A stretch of 13,526 bases of DNA from an uncultured Lachnospiraceae bacterium (GTDB lineage: Bacteria; Bacillota; Clostridia; Lachnospirales; Lachnospiraceae): contig CAJUQZ010000122.1 of NCBI GenBank assembly GCA_910588755.1, forward strand, positions 587-14,112, given 5' to 3'. The notes below the pieces were generated by a model that was given only the letters and a program-made list of their open reading frames with translations, was not told where the DNA came from and did no database searches. Positions within the stretch are counted from its first letter, which is position 1; the number at the start of each line of letters is the position of its first letter. This document shows, piece by piece, positions 5,871 through 10,681 of the stretch. Made by a program: the position numbers and the translations under genes.

Positions 5871-6779
5871 ATGGCTTCGAATATTCTAGGGAAAATAAGT
5901 AAGGAGCGGACAATCAGTGCAGTGGTGATTGTGATTGTGGCATTGGCGGCGATTCTTCCGGGAGGAATCATACTGGCAGCAGTGCTGTATATCATTTCGG
6001 TCATTGCCTATCTGGAACTGACAAAGGCCTGCGGTGTCGGGCAAAAGGATCTGGAGGGGGCGGGAGCAGGGCGACTCAATGCATTGCAGATTGCGGGGCT
6101 TGTGGCTATTACATGCTATTATGCGATAGTCTATATCAGGCATCCTGAGGAAGGAACGCTTCATTATTATCCAATGCTGCAATATACGAAGCTGGATACC
6201 GGGATTATGATAGCAATGTTTATTTCTCTGATCATATTGATGTCTGTCTATGTGTTTGCTTTTCCGCGGTATGACGCGCATCAGGTTATGGCGGCGTATT
6301 TTTCGCTAGTCTATGCGCCGATGATGCTTTCTTTTGTGTTTCTGACCAGAGAACTGATGTATGGGATATACCTGGTGTGGATGATTTTTATTAATTCATG
6401 GATATCGGACACCTGTGCGTATCTGGTGGGGGTGATGTTTGGGCGGCATAAGCTTGCGCCGGTGCTCAGCCCAAAGAAGTCCGTGGAGGGCGCTATTGGC
6501 GGGATTGTGGGTTCCGCGCTGGTGGGGGCTCTGTATGGATGGTATCTCGACGCGGCGCTGGAGACGGAGAATCTGGTGATACTTTTGTTCGTGGTCGGCG
6601 CTGTGGGGTCTGTGATTTCACAGGTTGGGGATCTGGCGGCGTCCGCGATCAAGCGCAATTATGAGATTAAGGATTATGGAAAACTGATTCCGGGACACGG
6701 CGGTATTATGGACCGGTTTGACAGTGTGATCTTTACCGCGCCGGTTACGTACTTTTTGATTATCTTTTTTATGCGGTGA
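5871..6779 (+). CDS. cdsA: Phosphatidate cytidylyltransferase (CDP-diacylglycerol synthase)
   Basis: CdsA makes CDP-diacylglycerol from CTP and phosphatidic acid in the membrane, the branch-point precursor of phosphatidylglycerol, cardiolipin and related lipids. The 302-residue protein is strongly hydrophobic, with about eight likely membrane segments (for example 14-48, 72-90, 110-131, 138-157, 163-187, 208-224, 235-255, 285-300). The family signature is complete at 258-284: S-A-I-K-R, then K267-D268, PGHGG at 274-278 and DRFD at 281-284. An upstream LSPKKSVEGAIGG at 199-211 also matches. AAGGAGGA (5857-5864) overlaps the end of uppS, and only two bases separate the genes, so the two are almost certainly co-transcribed and translationally coupled. 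A run of degenerate repeats follows the gene. Confidence 0.97.
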   Translation: MASNILGKISKERTISAVVIVIVALAAILPGGIILAAVLYIISVIAYLELTKACGVGQKDLEGAGAGRLNALQIAGLVAITCYYAIVYIRHPEEGTLHYYPMLQYTKLDTGIMIAMFISLIILMSVYVFAFPRYDAHQVMAAYFSLVYAPMMLSFVFLTRELMYGIYLVWMIFINSWISDTCAYLVGVMFGRHKLAPVLSPKKSVEGAIGGIVGSALVGALYGWYLDAALETENLVILLFVVGAVGSVISQVGDLAASAIKRNYEIKDYGKLIPGHGGIMDRFDSVIFTAPVTYFLIIFFMR

Positions 6780-6782
6780 GAA

Positions 6783-6913
6783 AACTATAGTCCTGTGCAA
6801 TGTTACGTGGTCATAGAACTATAGTCCTGAAAATATGACGTGATAATGGATCTACAGTCTTGCAAAAGAATACGTGACAATAGAACTACAGTTCTGTGCA
6901 ATAGTCGCAATAG
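6783..6913 (+). repeat. Four degenerate tandem copies of a 30-34 base repeat
   Basis: Copies start at 6783, 6817, 6850 and 6884 and are 34, 33, 34 and 30 bases long. Each begins with A-A/T-CTA-T/C-AGT-C/T-C/T-TG and ends near CAATAG, TCATAG or TAATGG. The first three also share a central ACGTG; the fourth has lost it through a short deletion. Copies are directly adjacent without spacers, so this is not a CRISPR array. It fills most of the 205-base cdsA-dxr gap, and a TATAAT (6921-6926) follows it directly. It could be an array of regulator-binding sites or a neutral minisatellite. Confidence 0.75.
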
Positions 6914-6920
6914 TTATTCA

Positions 6921-6926
6921 TATAAT
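6921..6926 (+). promoter_or_regulatory. Weak -10 candidate upstream of dxr
   Basis: TATAAT at 6921-6926 lies about 60 bases before the dxr start and directly after the tandem repeats. There is no recognisable -35 box at 16-18 bases and no TGn extension, so it would need an activator or is fortuitous. A regulator bound to the adjacent repeats would be positioned to act on it; that is inference. Confidence 0.25.
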
Positions 6927-6984
6927 GACATATAGCTTACTGAAAGTCTGGTTTTGATGCTGTCATAAAATTGCAGGAGGCTGT

Positions 6985-8151
6985 GTGGGAGAAAGGATGA
7001 ATTTTGTGAAAAAAATAGCAATACTTGGCTCTACAGGATCGATTGGCACGCAGACGCTCGAGATTGTGCGTGACAATCCTGATCTGCAGGTGGTAGGTCT
7101 CTCGGCCGGGGCAAATGTAGCGCTGCTGGAAAAACAGGTTCGTGAGTTTCGGCCAAAGCTGGTGTCCTTAAAGTGTGAGGCGGACTGCCGGGAATTGAAG
7201 ACCAGGCTGGCCGATCTGGATGTACAGGTGATTCCTGGTATGGAGGGGCTGCTTGCGGTGGCTGAGCTGGAGGAGTCGGAGATACTGGTGACGGCAATTG
7301 TCGGTATGATTGGCATTCGGCCTACGATTGCGGCAATCAGAAAGCATAAGGATATCGCCCTTGCAAACAAGGAGACGCTGGTGACAGCAGGTCATATAAT
7401 CATGCCGCTTGCCGCGGAAATGGGTGTGTCAATCCTTCCTGTTGACAGTGAACACAGCGCCATTTTACAGTCTCTGCAGGGCAGCAGCCGGGACAGGGTG
7501 CATAAGCTTTTGATTACAGCGTCGGGAGGGCCATTCCGGGGAAGAACGAGACAGGAGCTGGAAAAAGTGCAGCTAGAGGATGCGTTAAAGCATCCAAACT
7601 GGTCGATGGGGCATAAGATTACAATTGATTCGGCAACACTGGTAAACAAAGGACTTGAGGTCATGGAGGCAAAGTGGCTTTTTGACGTGGAGCTAGAGAG
7701 GATTCAGGTGGTGGTACATCCGCAGAGCATTATTCACTCGATGGTTGAGTATGTGGATGGCGGGATTATCGCACAGCTTGGGATGCCGGACATGAAGCTT
7801 CCAATCCAATATGCCCTGTTTTATCCTGACAGGCGCCCGATGGCAGGAAAGCGGGTAGATTTTTATGAGCTTGGGAATATTACATTTGAGAAGCCGGATC
7901 TGGAAACCTTCACAGGATTTGGGCTCGCAATGAGGGCGGCCGAGGAGGGCGGAAGTATGCCAACTGTGTTTAATGCGGCAAATGAGAAGGCTGTGAGCCT
8001 GTTTCTGGACAGGAGAATACGCTTTGTGCAGATTCCGGAGATCATTGGGATGTGTATGGACAATCACCGAAAAATAGAAAATCCGGATGTGGAACAGATT
8101 CTGGAGGCCGAGAAGGAGACCTATGAGCTGATTTCGTCAAGATATAGATAG
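6985..8151 (+). CDS. dxr: 1-deoxy-D-xylulose 5-phosphate reductoisomerase
   Basis: Dxr (IspC) converts DXP to 2-C-methyl-D-erythritol 4-phosphate with NADPH and a divalent metal, the first committed step of the MEP isoprenoid pathway. In the 388-residue form, GSTGSIG at 15-21 is the NADPH-binding loop, ANKETLVTAG at 127-136, VDSEHSAI at 153-160 with metal ligands Asp 154 and Glu 156, SGGPFRGRT at 180-188, and NKGLEVMEAKWLF at 221-233 with Glu 225 completing the metal site. The start is uncertain. GTG 6985 has the best AGGAGG (6975-6980) but only 4 bases of spacing. ATG 6997 has no well-spaced site. GTG 7006, preceded by AAAGGA (6992-6997), would give the usual KKIAILG N-terminus. All three keep the full enzyme. 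A later pathway gene, ispG, lies two genes downstream. Confidence 0.96.
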   Translation: MGERMNFVKKIAILGSTGSIGTQTLEIVRDNPDLQVVGLSAGANVALLEKQVREFRPKLVSLKCEADCRELKTRLADLDVQVIPGMEGLLAVAELEESEILVTAIVGMIGIRPTIAAIRKHKDIALANKETLVTAGHIIMPLAAEMGVSILPVDSEHSAILQSLQGSSRDRVHKLLITASGGPFRGRTRQELEKVQLEDALKHPNWSMGHKITIDSATLVNKGLEVMEAKWLFDVELERIQVVVHPQSIIHSMVEYVDGGIIAQLGMPDMKLPIQYALFYPDRRPMAGKRVDFYELGNITFEKPDLETFTGFGLAMRAAEEGGSMPTVFNAANEKAVSLFLDRRIRFVQIPEIIGMCMDNHRKIENPDVEQILEAEKETYELISSRYR

Positions 8152-8236
8152 CGGGAATGATTTTGCATACATGCGCAAGGTTCTATAAGACAGATACAGA
8201 GGGCTATAACGAATCAAAGGGAGGAAATAATAAGGG

Positions 8237-9313
8237 ATGGTTGTCACAATTATAGTGTTTGTGCTGGTATTCGGGGTGGTTGTGATTGCACATGAGCTGG
8301 GGCATTTTCTGGTTGCAAAGGTGAATGGCATCAAGGTATTGCAGTTTTCAATCGGTATGGGACCGGATATTGTCAAATTTACAAAGGGTGAGACAAAATA
8401 CGTGCTAAAACTGCTGCCAATTGGCGGGGCCTGTATGTTTGAGGGGGAGGATGGGATTTATTCCACAGCGCCAGACGGCGACGGTCAGAACAAGGAGAAG
8501 CCAGAGGGCGCGTTTCAAGATGCGAACGTATGGTCAAGAATCGCAACTGTTTTCGCAGGTCCATTTTTCAATATCATACTGGCATTTTTATTATCCCTGA
8601 TTGTGGTTGGTTTTTCAGGGGAGATTATCCCCACAGTCAATGCATTGACACCGGGGTATCCAGCCGAGGCCGCAGGACTTAGGGAGGGCGATATCATCAC
8701 GAGGATGGACGGAGAGCGGATTTACCTGCAGGGTGAGGTCACTTTTGCCTCCTCGCTTAGCGGCGGGGAGCCGATGGAGATAGAGTATAAGCGTGATGGA
8801 CAGAAATATACGACAGTGATCACACCTAAATTCAGCGAGCAGGACAATCGCTATTATCTGGGCTTTACGATTGGCGAGACGATACAGTGCAAGGGGTTTG
8901 ACCTGATCAGGTACAGTGCGTACGAGGTGCGTTATTGGCTGAAGGCAACGGTAAAGAGTCTCCTGATGCTGGTGCAGGGAAAACTTTCTGCAAATGACCT
9001 GTCAGGGCCAGTTGGTATTGCTGCGATGATTGATGAGACAATTGAGGTGACAAAGCCCTACGGATTTCCGACAGTGGTGTTGAATATGATTAATTTTGCA
9101 GTGCTTTTAAGTGTGAACCTCGGCGTAATGAATCTGTTGCCATTGCCAGCCCTTGACGGCGGCAGGCTCCTGTTTATGTTTATCGAGGTGGTGCGCGGCA
9201 AGCCGGTGCCGCCCGACAAGGAGGGTATGGTGCATTTCATTGGCTTTGTTGCGCTGATGATATTGATGGTGTTTGTGCTGTATAATGATATTGCAAGATT
9301 TTTTATTCATTAG
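8237..9313 (+). CDS. rseP: RIP metalloprotease RseP (site-2 protease)
   Basis: This intramembrane zinc metalloprotease cuts membrane-bound regulators such as anti-sigma factors and can clear signal-peptide remnants. In the 358-residue protein the first helix carries HELGH (19-23, zinc His 19 and 23, catalytic Glu 20). FAGPFFNIILAF follows at 106-117 in the second helix. A periplasm-type PDZ domain lies at about 129-198 (GYPAEAAGLREGDII at 140-154). The third-helix metal motif ALDGG is at 305-309 (Asp 307), and a last helix is near 333-350. This is the compact, single-PDZ Gram-positive form. AAGGGAGG (8217-8224) lies 12 bases before the ATG, slightly long. The gene is 85 bases after dxr, with no terminator visible. 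No target anti-sigma factor is encoded in the window. Confidence 0.96.
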   Translation: MVVTIIVFVLVFGVVVIAHELGHFLVAKVNGIKVLQFSIGMGPDIVKFTKGETKYVLKLLPIGGACMFEGEDGIYSTAPDGDGQNKEKPEGAFQDANVWSRIATVFAGPFFNIILAFLLSLIVVGFSGEIIPTVNALTPGYPAEAAGLREGDIITRMDGERIYLQGEVTFASSLSGGEPMEIEYKRDGQKYTTVITPKFSEQDNRYYLGFTIGETIQCKGFDLIRYSAYEVRYWLKATVKSLLMLVQGKLSANDLSGPVGIAAMIDETIEVTKPYGFPTVVLNMINFAVLLSVNLGVMNLLPLPALDGGRLLFMFIEVVRGKPVPPDKEGMVHFIGFVALMILMVFVLYNDIARFFIH

Positions 9314-9424
9314 GAACTGCTAAGAAATAACGTTGAAATAGCGTGTAGGATTTTTCTTCGATAATTAAAAGTTATTGCCAAACAGGTCCTTAGTTTCTCA
9401 TCGGATGACATTTCTGATAAGAAT

Positions 9425-9430
9425 GGAGGA
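9425..9430 (+). promoter_or_regulatory. Strong ribosome binding site not aligned with ispG
   Basis: GGAGGA is the best Shine-Dalgarno match in the rseP-ispG gap. The ATG at the right distance (9436, 5 bases) opens a 20-codon ORF that ends at TGA 9496-9498 and is not in the ispG frame. The nearest ATG in the ispG frame, at 9449, is 18 bases away, too far for normal initiation. Confidence 0.6.
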
Positions 9431-9435
9431 AATGT

Positions 9436-9498
9436 ATGCAGCAAAAGAATGTGCAAGAAAAAATGCGAATGGAAGAAATATACATGTGGAAAATGTGA
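9436..9498 (+). CDS. Possible 20-residue leader ORF before ispG
   Basis: The ORF reads MQQKNVQEKMRMEEIYMWKM and stops at 9496-9498. It has five Met in 20 residues and a strong GGAGGA five bases upstream. It may be a translated leader affecting ispG expression, or a relic of an older ispG N-terminus that was put out of frame by the 73-base duplication; its first nine residues match MQEENVQQK encoded at 9509-9535 in the ispG frame. There is no evidence that the peptide itself has a function. Confidence 0.35.
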   Translation: MQQKNVQEKMRMEEIYMWKM

Positions 9499-9580
9499 CT
9501 GCAAAAATATGCAGGAAGAAAATGTGCAGCAAAAAAACAGGGATGAAAGAATCATGAATGAAAAAAGGGATGAAAAAATC

Positions 9581-10657
9581 ATGAATGAAAGAAATGTATA
9601 TAGAAGCCACACAAAAGTGATTCATATAGGAAATCGCATAATTGGAGGGGGGAATCCAATCCTCATCCAGTCCATGACAAATACAAAGACGGACGATGTA
9701 GCGGCTACGATAGCGCAGATACAGCGGCTTACAGAAGCTGGCTGTGATATCGTCCGCTGCACTGTGCCGGATATGGCGGCGGCGCAGGCCATCGCACAGA
9801 TTAAGAGGGAAATATCGATCCCGCTCGTGGCAGATATTCATTTTGATTATAAGATGGCGATTGCGGCCATCGAAAACGGTGCGGACAAGATACGTATTAA
9901 TCCCGGAAATATTGGGGGACGGGAGAAGGTTGCCGAGGTTGTGCGGGCTGCGAGGGAACGGGATATCCCAATCCGAGTCGGCGTCAATAGCGGATCGCTG
10001 GAAAAGGAACTGGTTGCGCGGTATGGAGGGGTTACAGCAGAGGGAATCGTGGAAAGTGCACTGGACAAGGTGCACATGATCGAAGATTTGGGGTATGAAA
10101 ATCTGGTAATCAGCATTAAGTCCTCAGATGTCATGATGTGTGTCAGAGCACATGAGCTGCTTGCTGACCGGACGTTATACCCGCTGCATGTAGGCATCAC
10201 GGAGGCCGGAACAATCACAAGCGGCAATATCAAGTCTGCGGTCGGTCTTGGCATCATCCTAAATGAGGGGATCGGTGATACTATCAGGGTGTCCCTCACA
10301 GGAGACCCTGTTGAGGAAATCAAGTCCGCAAAGCTGATTTTGCGCGCGCTTGGTTTGCGCAGGGGAGGGATTGAGGTGGTTTCATGTCCTACATGCGGTA
10401 GGACAAATATTGATTTAATTGGACTGGCAAACCAGGTGGAGACGATGGTACAAGGATATGATCTTGATATCAAAGTGGCTGTGATGGGATGCGCCGTGAA
10501 CGGACCGGGAGAGGCGAAGGAGGCGGATATTGGTATCGCAGGGGGCATTGGTGAGGGACTTCTAATCAAAAAGGGCGAGATTGTCAAAAAAGTACCTGAA
10601 AGAGAGCTGCTTAAAGTACTCAAAAATGAGTTGGATAACTGGAAGAATGATAAATAG
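9581..10657 (+). CDS. ispG: 4-hydroxy-3-methylbut-2-enyl diphosphate synthase (flavodoxin/ferredoxin type)
   Basis: IspG (GcpE) reduces methylerythritol cyclodiphosphate to HMBPP using a [4Fe-4S] cluster, the next-to-last MEP step. From ATG 9581 the product has 358 residues, close to the usual bacterial length. GGGNPILIQSMTNT lies near residues 21-34 and opens the TIM barrel. RINPGNIGG near 107-115 and GVNSGSLEK near 132-140 are family segments. The cluster ligands are Cys 269 and Cys 272 (CPTCGR), Cys 304 (MGCAVNGPGE) and Glu 311, one position off E. coli numbering. The frame stays open upstream to ATG 9449, which would add 44 residues with a Cys-rich start, but those codons lie in duplicated purine-rich DNA absent from usual homologs. 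ATG 9554 and 9581 carry the same duplicated GGG-ATGAAA context, each about 11 bases away; 9581 gives the more canonical length. rseP lies upstream and polC 24 bases downstream. Confidence 0.95.
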   Translation: MNERNVYRSHTKVIHIGNRIIGGGNPILIQSMTNTKTDDVAATIAQIQRLTEAGCDIVRCTVPDMAAAQAIAQIKREISIPLVADIHFDYKMAIAAIENGADKIRINPGNIGGREKVAEVVRAARERDIPIRVGVNSGSLEKELVARYGGVTAEGIVESALDKVHMIEDLGYENLVISIKSSDVMMCVRAHELLADRTLYPLHVGITEAGTITSGNIKSAVGLGIILNEGIGDTIRVSLTGDPVEEIKSAKLILRALGLRRGGIEVVSCPTCGRTNIDLIGLANQVETMVQGYDLDIKVAVMGCAVNGPGEAKEADIGIAGGIGEGLLIKKGEIVKKVPERELLKVLKNELDNWKNDK

Positions 10658-10681
10658 AAAACATATCAAAGGGAGTGTGTG

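Larger units (their letters stand above)
9421..9598 (+). repeat. Purine-rich, repeatedly duplicated region before and across the ispG start
   Basis: Several diverged duplications overlap here. A 27-base tandem repeat (9540-9566 and 9567-9593, 25 of 27 identical) contains GGGATGAAA and an in-frame ATG in each copy. A 28-base segment from 9436 recurs from 9509, 73 bases later (23 of 28 identical). The motif GAATGRARGAAATRTA occurs at 9421-9436, 9467-9482 and 9583-9598. The 73-base period is not a multiple of three, so the related segments are read in different frames. The region suggests local expansion of the translation-start area of ispG. Confidence 0.7.

Noticed and set aside
4996..5913. 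Long minus-strand ORF of 305 codons across uppS
   Set aside because: It is the reverse-strand shadow of uppS, whose + strand protein carries all family motifs; the minus product resembles nothing and has no ribosome binding site.
6783..6913. Tandem repeats as a small CRISPR array
   Set aside because: The copies are adjacent without unique spacers, are diverged from each other, and no cas gene is present.
9375..9557. A 60-codon + strand ORF in a third frame before ispG
   Set aside because: All frames are open in this purine-rich repetitive stretch. It has no proper start site or recognisable domain and overlaps the ispG upstream region.
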